Shown here: positions 43,863 through 52,192 of the stretch, in pieces
How the letters are laid out: every line of letters starts with the position of its first letter
Numbering within the stretch: the stretch's first letter is position 1
Source of the DNA: Kitasatospora aureofaciens
GTDB taxonomy: Bacteria; Actinomycetota; Actinomycetes; Streptomycetales; Streptomycetaceae
DNA length: 64,000 nt
Assembly (NCBI GenBank): GCA_000720845.1
Contig: JODU01000005.1
Location: forward strand, 310,001-374,000
Direction: 5' to 3'
Notes under the pieces: generated by a model
Seen by the model: the letters and a program-made list of their open reading frames with translations, nothing else
Database searches by the model: none
What the model was told of the DNA's origin: nothing
Program-made: the position numbers and the translations under genes

Positions 43863-44843
43863 ATGGCGCCGCGGCAGAGCACCCCGCCCGCCGTCCTCGC
43901 CTGCGGCGAGATCCGCACCTGCCTGCTGCCCGCCCGGCAGGCCCTCGACATCCGTTCCGCCGCCCAGCTCCTCGGCCTGCGCGCCGACGAACGCGTCCTG
44001 CTCTCCGAGCGTCCCGGCCTCTACGCGCGTTCCCCCGAGACCCTCACCGGCGTCGACTGCCCCCTGCCCAGCGCCAACGGGGCCCGCGTCCGCGCCGTCG
44101 GCACCGTCACCGCGCACGCCTCGCTCACCGAGGGCCGCGTCCTGCAGACCTCCGCGCACTGCCGCCTGCCCGGCACCGGACCCGACCAGCGGCGGCCCTG
44201 GGGCGAGTACCTGGTGCGGCCCGGAGTCGTCGAACCGCTCGGCAAGCTCCCCCACGAGGCGGTCGCGCAGGGCGTCCTGGGCGGCCCGCGCCACGGCGAC
44301 CTGGACGTCGGACTCATCGCCGACGGCCTGCTCACCCGAGTGCTGCGCCACCCCCTGCTCGACCAGCGCCCGCCCTTCCGCTCCCGCCCCACCCGGCTGC
44401 GCTGGGCGGCCCTGCCCGCGGCACCCGGCGAAGGCCCCTCGCTGGAGCGGTTCACCCTCGCCGAGGACGAGCTGCGCACCGTACGCCTGCGGGTGCCCGA
44501 GGGCACCACCGGCGCCGAACTCGCCGCCCTCTGCGACGACCTCGCCCTGCACGACTGGCTGCTCACCACCGTCGTCCGGATGCTCGACGGCCTCCGCCTC
44601 GGCGCCGGAGCCGCCCAGGACGCCGGCGCCGTCGTACGGACGCTGCGCCCGGCCGTCGACCACCTGCTCCACCTGTGGATGCCCGGCGCCCGGGCCGGCC
44701 GTGAACTGGCCGCGCTGTGGGACCCCCTGGAGGAGCGGCCCGGCTTCACCCGGCAGTGGCAGGCCCTGGTGCAGCGCATCCGCGACCAGCTCACCCTGCA
44801 CGCCATTCCCGCGGCGCACCGGGAGGTGGAACCGGCTCCCTGA
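43863..44843 (+). CDS. Uncharacterised protein, SCO2521 family
   Basis: 326 residues, soluble. It begins MAPRQSTPPAVLACGEIRTCLLPARQALD. A first half with beta character (TGVDCPLPSANGARVRAVGTVTAHASLTEGRVLQTSAHC) is followed by a helical second half with paired leucines (HDWLLTTVVRMLDGLRLG). No catalytic motif is recognised. The start codon lies one base after the SCO2522-family stop. Confidence 0.78.
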   Translation: MAPRQSTPPAVLACGEIRTCLLPARQALDIRSAAQLLGLRADERVLLSERPGLYARSPETLTGVDCPLPSANGARVRAVGTVTAHASLTEGRVLQTSAHCRLPGTGPDQRRPWGEYLVRPGVVEPLGKLPHEAVAQGVLGGPRHGDLDVGLIADGLLTRVLRHPLLDQRPPFRSRPTRLRWAALPAAPGEGPSLERFTLAEDELRTVRLRVPEGTTGAELAALCDDLALHDWLLTTVVRMLDGLRLGAGAAQDAGAVVRTLRPAVDHLLHLWMPGARAGRELAALWDPLEERPGFTRQWQALVQRIRDQLTLHAIPAAHREVEPAP

Positions 44844-44943
44844 CCGAGCCTCGCCGGTCCGGCACGCGCACCACCGCAGGCCCGTCACCGCACGCACATC
44901 CCCGCACGATCCGACGCGTATCCCAACGGGGGGAGAGAGCGAG

Positions 44944-46059
44944 ATGAGCACGGCACAGTCACCCCGGCCCGACGACACACCCCGCACGACCAACCCGATC
45001 GACCCGAGGGGGGAGTCCCCCTGGGCCCGCATGCTGCTGGTCGCCCTGGTCGTCGGCGGTCTCTTCTGGAGTGTCGCGGCCCTGCTGGACCCGGACGACG
45101 GCACCCTGCGGCAGTTCCTGGCCGCCGTGCTCTGCGCCGCCGCCGCGCTGGCCGTCCAGTACGTCCTCGGCCTGGCCCCGCGCCCGGCTCCGGACCGGCT
45201 GGAGGAGCACACCCGGCGGGTGGAGGACGCGCTGGCCGAGAACACCGCCGCCGTGCGCGACGGTCTCAGCCGGTACGACACCGAGCTGAAGTCGGGCCTG
45301 ACCCGGCACACCGAGGACGTCAAGCAGCTGGTCGAGACCCATGTCACCCAGGCCGACCACCGGACCGCCGAGGCCGCGCGCACACTGGACCCGGTCCGTA
45401 TCGACAGCGTGCCCGACCTGGCCAAGGGCTTCGCCGACGTCCTGCTGCCCAGCCCGTCCATCCTGCACACCTTCGTCCACATGGAGATGAACCGGGTGGT
45501 CGGTCACATGGCGGATCTCACCAACCTGAGCGCCGAGTGCCCCGGCGAGAACCACGACTGGATGCTCACCCTCACCAAGGCGGCCGAGCAGTCCATTCTC
45601 GCCACCAGCACCTCCGTCGACCGGGAGTTCTGGACCAGCGAGCCCGCCGGGCGCTACCTCGACGCCCAGCAGGCGGCCATCGACGAACAGGGCGTCGCGG
45701 TGCGCCGCCTGTTCCTGCTGGAGAGCGCCCGCGAACTCGACGACCGGCTGCTGCGCCTGTGCGAGGAGCAGGAGCTGCGCCGCATCGACGTCCGCGTGGC
45801 GGTCCTGCCGGAACTGCCCCCGCACCTCCAGCGCGGCACCACCAACGACTTCATCCTCTACGACGAGGAGGTGTCGTTCGAGATCGAGCAGGACCTGCGG
45901 GACGTCAACGTCCGCACCCGGCTCACCGCGCGCCAGGACTACGTACGGGACCGGCTCAAGCGCTTCAGGGAGCTCTGGGACGCGGGCATGGGCCTGCGCG
46001 AACTCGAGGTACGCGTCGACGACGAGGAGGACGGCAACTGGATGGTCGACCGGGCCTGA
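44944..46059 (+). CDS. Membrane-anchored protein with PLD-like C-terminal region (tentative)
   Basis: 371 residues. Two hydrophobic segments at about 29-46 (MLLVALVVGGLFWSVAAL) and 56-74 form a hairpin near the N-terminus. A polar coiled-coil-like stretch follows (TRRVEDALAENTAAVRDGLSRYDTELKSGL). The C-terminal region reads TSTSVDREFWTSEPAGRYL, VAVRRLFLLESARELD and NDFILYDEEVSFEI, which resembles phospholipase D-like domains without HxK motifs; this is tentative. A gap of 100 bases separates it from the SCO2521-family gene, so membership of the cassette is likely but not certain. GGGGGGAG precedes the ATG. Confidence 0.7.
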   Translation: MSTAQSPRPDDTPRTTNPIDPRGESPWARMLLVALVVGGLFWSVAALLDPDDGTLRQFLAAVLCAAAALAVQYVLGLAPRPAPDRLEEHTRRVEDALAENTAAVRDGLSRYDTELKSGLTRHTEDVKQLVETHVTQADHRTAEAARTLDPVRIDSVPDLAKGFADVLLPSPSILHTFVHMEMNRVVGHMADLTNLSAECPGENHDWMLTLTKAAEQSILATSTSVDREFWTSEPAGRYLDAQQAAIDEQGVAVRRLFLLESARELDDRLLRLCEEQELRRIDVRVAVLPELPPHLQRGTTNDFILYDEEVSFEIEQDLRDVNVRTRLTARQDYVRDRLKRFRELWDAGMGLRELEVRVDDEEDGNWMVDRA

Positions 46060-46070
46060 GGCGCCGCCGT

Positions 46071-46117
46071 ACTCCCCGGGGAGTAACGACGGCCCCGCGT
46101 CTCCCCGGGCAGTAGCC
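46071..46117 (+). promoter_or_regulatory. Palindrome and imperfect copy between cassette and MMPL gene
   Basis: ACTCCCCGGGGAGT at 46071-46084 is a perfect 14-bp palindrome. A close copy, CTCCCCGGGCAGTA, begins at 46101, 29 bp after the matching base of the first. The pair lies 90-140 bases before the MMPL start and could be an operator or a weak terminator. Confidence 0.4.
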
Positions 46118-46207
46118 GCGGGCTCGCCCTCACGCCCGACGCGTCGGCACCCCGCCGCCGGAAGTCTGGAGACCTACCCAGACACCCACCGGAGGGAGGC
46201 CCGTCAG

Positions 46208-48286
46208 ATGGGGGCCACAACGACAGGCGCGGGGCGGCGGCGGGCGGTGCCCTGGCTGGTGCTCGGACTGTGGATCGCCGTGCTGGCGATCGCCTCGCCG
46301 TTCGCGGCGAAACTCGGGGACGTGCAGCGCGACCGGGCCGTCGACTACCTGCCGGCGAGCGCCGACTCGACGCAGGTCGCCAAGATCCAGGAGCGGCTGC
46401 CGGGCGGCGAGGCCACCGAGATGGTCCTCGTCTACCACCGCGAGGGCGGACTGACCGCCGCCGACCGGGCCACCGCCGCCGGGCAGGTCGCCGAGATCGC
46501 GGGCGCGCACGAACTCACCGGCCGCCCGGCGGGCATCCCGTCCGAGGACGGCACCACCCTCATGTACCCGGTGGCCTCCACCGAGCCCGGCACGGACGAG
46601 AAGGCCCGCGACGCGCTCGTCAACGACGTACGGGACATCGCCCGAGGGGGCGACGGACTCGGCGTCGAGGTCGGCGGCTCCGGAGCGCTCGCCACCGACG
46701 CCTCCGAGGTCTACAACTCCCTCGACGGCCCGCTGCTCTACACCACCGCCGCCGTGGTCGCCCTGCTCCTGATCCTCATCTACCGCAGCCCCTTCCTGTG
46801 GCTGGTGCCGCTCGCCGTCGCCGGACTCGCCGACTACCTCTCCATGGGCGTCGCCTACGGTCTCAACCAGACGTTCGGCACCGCCGTCTCCGGCCAGAGC
46901 AGCGGCATCATGACCATCCTCGTCTTCGGCGTCGGCACCGACTACGCACTGCTGCTGGTCTCCCGCTACCGCGAGGAACTGCGCCGTATCGAGCGGCCGT
47001 ACGACGCGATGCTCGCCGCCCTGCGCGGCTGCGGCCCCGCCGTGCTCGCCTCCTCCGGCACCGTCGCCGCCGGACTGCTGTGCCTGCTCGCCGCCGACCT
47101 CAACTCCAGCCGCGGCATGGGTCCGCTCGGCACCGTCGGCGTGCTGTGCGCGCTGGCCGCCATGCTGACCCTGCTGCCCGCGCTGCTCGTCCTGCTCGGC
47201 CGCCGCGTCTTCTGGCCGCTGGTGCCCCGCTACGGCAGCACCCCCAAGCCCCGCCGCTCGCTGTTCTCGGCGATGGGCAACTCCGCCGAACGCCGGCCCC
47301 GCACCGTCCTGGTGGGCGGCGCGGTCCTGCTCGGTGCGCTGGCGCTGGGCGCCTTCGCCCTGCCCGGCAACCTCAAGCAGGAGGACTCCTTCACCACCCG
47401 CCCCGACGCGATCGCCGCGATGGAGACCCTCGCCGACGCCTACCCGGAGTCCGGCACCCAGCCGATCAGTGTCATCAGCCCCACCGGCCGTGCCGAGGCC
47501 GTGCTCACCGAGATCCGCGCCACCGAGGGCGTCGAGAGCGTCGAGGCGGGGCGCAGTGGCGGCGGCTGGACGGAGCTGACCGTACTGGCCTCCGCGCCGC
47601 CCCAGTCGGCCGCCGAGACCGCCACCATCGAGTCCCTGCGCGACAAGCTCGACGGCTCCTACGTCGGCGGCCCCAGCGCCGAGCAGATCGACCTGGAGGA
47701 CACCAACTCCCGGGACACCGCCATCGTCGTACCGATCGTGCTGCTCTCGGTCCTGCTGATCCTCACGGTGCTGCTGCGCTCGCTGGTCGCGCCGCTGATC
47801 CTGGTCGCCGCCGTCGTCGCCGTGTGGGGCGCGGCCCTCGGCATCGGCGGACTCGTCTTCGGGCCCCTCTTCGGCTTCGAGGGCACCGACCCGGGCCTGG
47901 GCCTGCTCTCCTTCGTCTTCCTGGTCGCCCTCGGCGTCGACTACGGCATCTTCCTGATGCACCGGATGCGCGAGGAGTCCCTGAACGGCGCCGAACCCAC
48001 CGAGGCCGCCCTGTCCGCGCTGCGCACCACCGGCGGCGTCATCGCCTCGGCCGGGCTGGTCCTCGCGGCCACCTTCGCCGTGCTCACCAGCATGCCGATG
48101 GTGCAGCTGGTCGAGCTGGGCTTCGTCATCGCGGTCGGCGTCCTGCTCGACACCTTCCTCGTCCGCACCTACCTGGTCACCAGCGCGAGCGTCGCCCTGC
48201 GGCGCCGGGTGTGGTGGCCGGGGCGGCTGTCGCGGGAGCCGCGGGAACCGGCGCCGACCGGGGAGCGCGAAGCCGTCGGAGTCTGA
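46208..48286 (+). CDS. MMPL family RND-type transporter
   Basis: 692 residues with two MMPL halves. Each has one helix, a large outside loop and a block of about five helices (VVALLLILIYRSPFLWLVPLAVAGLADYLSMGVAYGL; LLSVLLILTVLLRSLVAPLILVAA). FGVGTDYALLLVSRYREEL and ALGVDYGIFLMHRMREE carry the Asp-Tyr pairs of proton-driven MMPL proteins. Export of lipids or hydrophobic molecules is likely. GGAGGGAGG lies upstream of the ATG. A two-component system follows directly and may control it. Confidence 0.93.
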   Translation: MGATTTGAGRRRAVPWLVLGLWIAVLAIASPFAAKLGDVQRDRAVDYLPASADSTQVAKIQERLPGGEATEMVLVYHREGGLTAADRATAAGQVAEIAGAHELTGRPAGIPSEDGTTLMYPVASTEPGTDEKARDALVNDVRDIARGGDGLGVEVGGSGALATDASEVYNSLDGPLLYTTAAVVALLLILIYRSPFLWLVPLAVAGLADYLSMGVAYGLNQTFGTAVSGQSSGIMTILVFGVGTDYALLLVSRYREELRRIERPYDAMLAALRGCGPAVLASSGTVAAGLLCLLAADLNSSRGMGPLGTVGVLCALAAMLTLLPALLVLLGRRVFWPLVPRYGSTPKPRRSLFSAMGNSAERRPRTVLVGGAVLLGALALGAFALPGNLKQEDSFTTRPDAIAAMETLADAYPESGTQPISVISPTGRAEAVLTEIRATEGVESVEAGRSGGGWTELTVLASAPPQSAAETATIESLRDKLDGSYVGGPSAEQIDLEDTNSRDTAIVVPIVLLSVLLILTVLLRSLVAPLILVAAVVAVWGAALGIGGLVFGPLFGFEGTDPGLGLLSFVFLVALGVDYGIFLMHRMREESLNGAEPTEAALSALRTTGGVIASAGLVLAATFAVLTSMPMVQLVELGFVIAVGVLLDTFLVRTYLVTSASVALRRRVWWPGRLSREPREPAPTGEREAVGV

Positions 48287-48303
48287 ACCGCCGAACAACC
48301 GGA

Positions 48304-48333
48304 GTGCGCCCCTCCCCTCCCGGAGGGGCGCAC
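48304..48333 (+). terminator. Strong hairpin between MMPL and histidine kinase genes
   Basis: GTGCGCCCCTCC at 48304-48315 pairs perfectly with GGAGGGGCGCAC at 48322-48333 around a 6-base loop. It starts 18 bases after the MMPL stop and ends 8 bases before the kinase ribosome site. Confidence 0.75.
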
Positions 48334-48353
48334 CCGCCACGGAGGATGGACGC

Positions 48354-49631
48354 GTGCAGCCGATCACCACGACAGCGACGACCCGGGGACCGACCGCCGG
48401 GCCCCGGCGGGGCGAGCGGATCATCGCCGCGGTCAACCGCGACCCGCGCACCGCCCCGCACGGCACCCGCAACGACGCCGTGCTGGCGGGAGTCCTCCTC
48501 CTCGGCGCCGTCTGCCTGGCGCTCTTCACCGACGAGGGCCGTCGCCCGGACGCGCTCGGCTGGACGCTGCTGGTCGCCGTGCACGTGCCGATCGTGTGGC
48601 GGCGGCGCCGTCCGCTGCTGGTCCTCGCGGCGTTGATGGTCCTGGTCGTGCCCTACCACGCGATGGAGAACAACCACACCGCCGTAAGCCCCGCCTCCTA
48701 CGTGGCGCTCTACACGCTGGCCGTCACCGGCCGCCCCCTGCGCACCGTCCTGACCGGCATCGCCGTCCTCACCGTGTCCGTGAGCATCATGCTCACCGTC
48801 AACACCCACCAGGCCCTCGAACTGATCCGCATCTCCGGCTGGGTCATCGCCATCCTCTTCTGCGGCATCGACGTCCGCTACTACCGCCAGTACGTCGCCT
48901 CCATCGTCGAGCGCGCCGAACGCGCCGAACGCACCCGCGAGGAGGAGGCCCGGCGCCGGGTCGCCGAGGAACGCCTGCGGGTCGCCCGGGACCTGCACGA
49001 CCTGCTGGCGCACAGCATCACCCTCATCGGCGTGCAGACCTCGGTCGCCGCCCACGTCCTGACCGCCGACCCCGAGCGCCTGGACCGGGCGGCGGTCGCC
49101 AAGGCCCTCGACGAGATCGCCGAGACCTGCCGCTCCGCTCGCGCGGAACTGCGCACCACCCTCGAAGTGCTCAGGGCACAGGACGCCGCCGCCGTCCCCG
49201 ACGCCCGCGGCCCGCTGCCCGGGCTGCGCGGCCTGCCCGACCTCGCTCAGAGCGCCCGGCTCGCCGGAGCACACGTGGACCTGTCGGTGACCGCCGACGA
49301 CGTTCCGCCCGCGGTCGGGGCCGCCGTCTACCGCATCACGCAGGAGGCGCTGACCAACGTCGTACGCCACGCCGGGCCCAAGCCGTCGGTCCGCGTCGAG
49401 GTGCACGCCGAGCCGGGCGCCCTGCGCCTGTCCGTCACGGACGACGGCACCGGACCCGACCCGGCGGGCACCCCCGGCTTCGGCCTGGTCGGCATGCGGG
49501 AGCGGGCCCGCAGCGTGGGCGGCACACTCGACGCCGGACCGCGCGAGGACGCCGACGGCTTCGAGGTGACGGCCGTACTGCCGACCCCCGCCACCACCCG
49601 GACAACCCTGACCCCGGAGAGAACCGCATGA
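48354..49631 (+). CDS. Sensor histidine kinase, NarL/DesK type
   Basis: 425 residues. Four to five membrane segments lie between about residues 40 and 175, with no large outside loop, so sensing is probably within the membrane. A short coiled coil leads into the HisKA_3 box RVARDLHDLLAHSITLIGVQ with phosphoacceptor His215. The HATPase domain shows ITQEALTNVVRHA and TPGFGLVGMRERARSVGG. It autophosphorylates and passes phosphate to the response regulator it overlaps by ATGA. The GTG start has GGAGGA 7 bases upstream. Confidence 0.94.
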   Translation: MQPITTTATTRGPTAGPRRGERIIAAVNRDPRTAPHGTRNDAVLAGVLLLGAVCLALFTDEGRRPDALGWTLLVAVHVPIVWRRRRPLLVLAALMVLVVPYHAMENNHTAVSPASYVALYTLAVTGRPLRTVLTGIAVLTVSVSIMLTVNTHQALELIRISGWVIAILFCGIDVRYYRQYVASIVERAERAERTREEEARRRVAEERLRVARDLHDLLAHSITLIGVQTSVAAHVLTADPERLDRAAVAKALDEIAETCRSARAELRTTLEVLRAQDAAAVPDARGPLPGLRGLPDLAQSARLAGAHVDLSVTADDVPPAVGAAVYRITQEALTNVVRHAGPKPSVRVEVHAEPGALRLSVTDDGTGPDPAGTPGFGLVGMRERARSVGGTLDAGPREDADGFEVTAVLPTPATTRTTLTPERTA

Positions 49632-50305
49632 CGATACGCGTGCTGCTGGCGGACGACCAGAACCTCGTCCGTGCGGCGTTCGCCCTGCTGGTGGCGTCGG
49701 CCCCCGACATGGAGGTCGTCGGCGAGGCCGGCACCGGCCGCCAGGCCGTGGAGCTGGCCCGCACCGAACGCGCCGACCTCGTCGTCATGGACGTACGCAT
49801 GCCCGACCTGGACGGCATCGAGGCGACCCGGCTGATCGCCGCCGACGAGGACCTCGCCGGGGTCCGCGTGCTGGTCCTCACCACCTACGACACCGACGAG
49901 AACATCGTGGAGGCGCTGCGCGCGGGCGCCTCCGGATTCCTGGTCAAGGACACCAGGCCCGCCGAACTCCTGGACGCCATCCGCACGGTGACCGCGGGCG
50001 ACGCCCTCCTCTCACCCGGCCCGACGGCCCGCCTGATCGAGCGCTTCCTGCGCAGCCCGTCGGCCCTCCAGGCGGCCGGATCGGGCCCGGACTGCCTGTC
50101 GGACCGGGAACGCCAGGTCCTCGCCCTGGTGGCCCGGGGCCTCAACAACACGGAGATCGCCGAGACCCTGGGCCTGAGCCCGCTCACCGCGAAGACCCAC
50201 GTCAGCCGCATCATGGGCAAGCTAGGGGCGAGGGACCGGGCCCAACTGGTGATCGTGGCCTACGAGTCGGGCCTGGTCACGCCGGGCGCGGGTCAGCCGC
50301 AGTAG
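49628..50305 (+). CDS. LuxR/NarL family response regulator
   Basis: 225 residues. The receiver domain (1-120) has acidic Asp9-Asp10, phosphoacceptor Asp55 in VVMDVRMPD and LVKD near 108. A LuxR-type helix-turn-helix follows (LSDRERQVLALVARGLNNTEIAETLGLSPLTAKTHVSRIMGKLGARDR). It is paired with the kinase just upstream; the MMPL gene is a plausible target. The 3' end overlaps the convergent hydrolase gene by 13 bases. Confidence 0.95.
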   Translation: MTIRVLLADDQNLVRAAFALLVASAPDMEVVGEAGTGRQAVELARTERADLVVMDVRMPDLDGIEATRLIAADEDLAGVRVLVLTTYDTDENIVEALRAGASGFLVKDTRPAELLDAIRTVTAGDALLSPGPTARLIERFLRSPSALQAAGSGPDCLSDRERQVLALVARGLNNTEIAETLGLSPLTAKTHVSRIMGKLGARDRAQLVIVAYESGLVTPGAGQPQ

Positions 50306-51792
50306 ACGTCCGAGTCCGGCCGCTGCCCGGTCGCCAGGAACCGGGAGACCGTGGCGTCCCCGCAGGCGTTGCCGTTGGCCAGGTAGGCGTCGTGCCCGGT
50401 GGAGTCCACGGTCACCATGACGGCGCGGCGACCGAGCGCCTCGCGCAGCTTCCGCGCCCCGGTGAGCGGGGTGGCGACGTCCCGCTCGTTCTGGACGAGC
50501 AGCACGTTGGACGGCCCGCGGTCGGTGATCCGCACGGGGGCCTCACGGGGCGGGTACGGCCACGCGGCGCACAGCATCGCGTTGCGCGGCATGCCCGCCG
50601 TGAGCGGGTACGCGGCCCGGCTCCCGGCGACGTCCTTCTCGTACGAGGCCGCCGAGCGGGGCCAGGCGACGTCGTTGCACAGCACACCGGCTCCGACGGC
50701 AGCGACGTTCTGGAGCACCGCCTCGGGCGGCGCCTGCGGGGCGGGCGGCACGGTGTCCCGCTGGGCGGCCAGCATCAGCTTGGCGAGCGTCGGGAACCTG
50801 CTGGGGGCATAGAAGCTGTCCAGCATGGTCTGCCGCAGCACATTGCCGTTCAGTTCCGCCGGATTGGCGCCGGGCCACGGGATCGGTTCCCGGTCCAGCC
50901 GCGCGGCCAGCCGCAGGAACAGCGGCCTGACGTCGGCGGCCCGTTGCGCCACCCGGTCGGGGTTGTCGGGCCGGGAGGCCCATGCGGCGAACTCCGGGAA
51001 GGTGTCCTCGACACCCTGTTCGTGGCCGGCCAGCCAGGCGCGTGCGACGCGGGTGGGATCGGGATCGTCGTTGCTGTCCAGCACGATCCGGTCGGTGCGG
51101 TGCGGGAACAGCTGCGCGTACACGGCCCCGACGTACGTCCCGTACGACACGCCCCACGCGGAGATCCTCCGCTCGCCCAGCGCGGCCCGGAGGCGGTCGA
51201 TGTCGCGGGCCTCGTTGGCGGTGCTCAGGTGCTTGATCAGCTCACCGCCGTTGTGTGCGCAGGCGTCGGCCATGCGCCGGGCGGTGGCCATGTTCCCGTC
51301 CACCGAGCCGTCGGGGGCGGGCCAGGGGCGGAGCTTGGAGGTGGCGAGGTCGCCGTATTCCAGCCCGCAGCTGACCGAGGTGGACGGCGCGAGCCCGCGC
51401 GGCGCGAATCCGATGAGGTCGTGGCCGTCCCGCACGTCCTGGGGGAGCTTCTGCCCCTTCCCCGAGGGGTCGTTCAGACTCGACCCGCCGGGTCCGCCGG
51501 GGATGAGCAGCAGGGCCCCGCGCCGGGCGTCCGGCTTCTCGGCGGGGATGCGGGAGACGGCCATCTCGATGCGGGGGCCGTCGGGGTCGGCGTAGTCCAT
51601 CGGCACGTCGAGGGTGGCGCACTCCTGCCGGGGGTCGAGGCCGGTGCCCTCGCATGCGGACCAGGTGAGGGCTTCGGGTGTGCTCCCGCCCGCCGCGTAG
51701 GCGGTCACCGGTGCGGTGACGCCGAGGAGGGCGGTGGACACGCCGACGATGGCGGCGTTGCGGATGCTTCTGCTTCGCTTGCGCTGCGTCAT
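50293..51792 (-). CDS. Secreted alpha/beta hydrolase (tripeptidyl aminopeptidase-like, S33 type)
   Basis: 499 residues. A signal peptide (RKRSRSIRNAA, hydrophobic core, cleavage near AYA-AGG at 33-36) directs export. LLLIPGGPGGSSLNDP forms the oxyanion region, nucleophile Ser216 lies in WGVSYGTYVGAVYA, and the C-terminal domain has VLLVQNERDVATPLTGA and HDAYLANGNACG. This matches Streptomyces tripeptidyl aminopeptidase-like enzymes. The usual GFDPRG motif reads GFAPRG here. ATG 51792 follows the GAGG site at about 8 bases. Confidence 0.9.
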   Translation of the reverse strand: MTQRKRSRSIRNAAIVGVSTALLGVTAPVTAYAAGGSTPEALTWSACEGTGLDPRQECATLDVPMDYADPDGPRIEMAVSRIPAEKPDARRGALLLIPGGPGGSSLNDPSGKGQKLPQDVRDGHDLIGFAPRGLAPSTSVSCGLEYGDLATSKLRPWPAPDGSVDGNMATARRMADACAHNGGELIKHLSTANEARDIDRLRAALGERRISAWGVSYGTYVGAVYAQLFPHRTDRIVLDSNDDPDPTRVARAWLAGHEQGVEDTFPEFAAWASRPDNPDRVAQRAADVRPLFLRLAARLDREPIPWPGANPAELNGNVLRQTMLDSFYAPSRFPTLAKLMLAAQRDTVPPAPQAPPEAVLQNVAAVGAGVLCNDVAWPRSAASYEKDVAGSRAAYPLTAGMPRNAMLCAAWPYPPREAPVRITDRGPSNVLLVQNERDVATPLTGARKLREALGRRAVMVTVDSTGHDAYLANGNACGDATVSRFLATGQRPDSDVYCG

Positions 51793-51976
51793 GCGAGGAG
51801 CCTCGCGCAAGCCGATGGCCCGTCACATCCGGGCAACAGCCCGATATTTACGGGGGTTCTCCCCCTAAGGAGAAGGCGGTGCGGGGTCAGAAGTCGCTCA
51901 CTTGGTCTCGGAGGTGAGCCAGGCCAGGGAGGCGAGGGTGCTGAGTCCCGGATCACTCAAGCGCCGGACGAGTTGT

Positions 51977-52192
51977 TCAGACACCCGGTGCGCAGGACTG
52001 AACAACAGTCCGCACGAACTCCGCCCAGGCCGCCGACCCCACGACGATCACGGGACCGCCGGCCACCTTGCTGTCCCGGACGGGTATGACCCCCGGGACA
52101 CCGTGGGCGACCTCGACGCAGTCCTCGCCGCCGCTTCCGCCGCTGTAGCTGCTCTTGCGCCAGCAAGCGTTGGTCAGGTCGTACCCGCGCAT
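51977..52192 (-). CDS. DUF397 domain protein
   Basis: 71 residues. WRKSSYSGGSGGEDCVEVAHGVPGVIPVRDSKVAGGPVIVVGSAAWAEFV is the complete DUF397 pattern. In Streptomyces these small proteins are nearly always encoded next to a Scr1/WhiJ-type helix-turn-helix regulator and have been likened to antitoxin-toxin pairs. Its start lies within the 3' end of that regulator (19-base overlap). Confidence 0.92.
   Translation of the reverse strand: MRGYDLTNACWRKSSYSGGSGGEDCVEVAHGVPGVIPVRDSKVAGGPVIVVGSAAWAEFVRTVVQSCAPGV

Noticed and set aside
43468..46059. An 863-codon plus-strand frame fusing cassette genes to the membrane protein
   Set aside because: The upstream part is a Pro/Ser/Ala-rich shadow of the SCO2522- and SCO2521-family genes. 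The frame becomes sensible only from ATG 44944.
50293..50305. Possible frameshift or truncation of the response regulator because its end overlaps the hydrolase
   Set aside because: The LuxR domain is complete and a short convergent overlap is common in this genome.
51857..51919. Two small inverted repeats (TTCTCC/GGAGAA and GCTCAC/GTGAGC) in the gap between the hydrolase and DUF397 genes
   Set aside because: Both stems are 6 bp and not supported by position. The gap of 184 bases otherwise shows nothing I can name.
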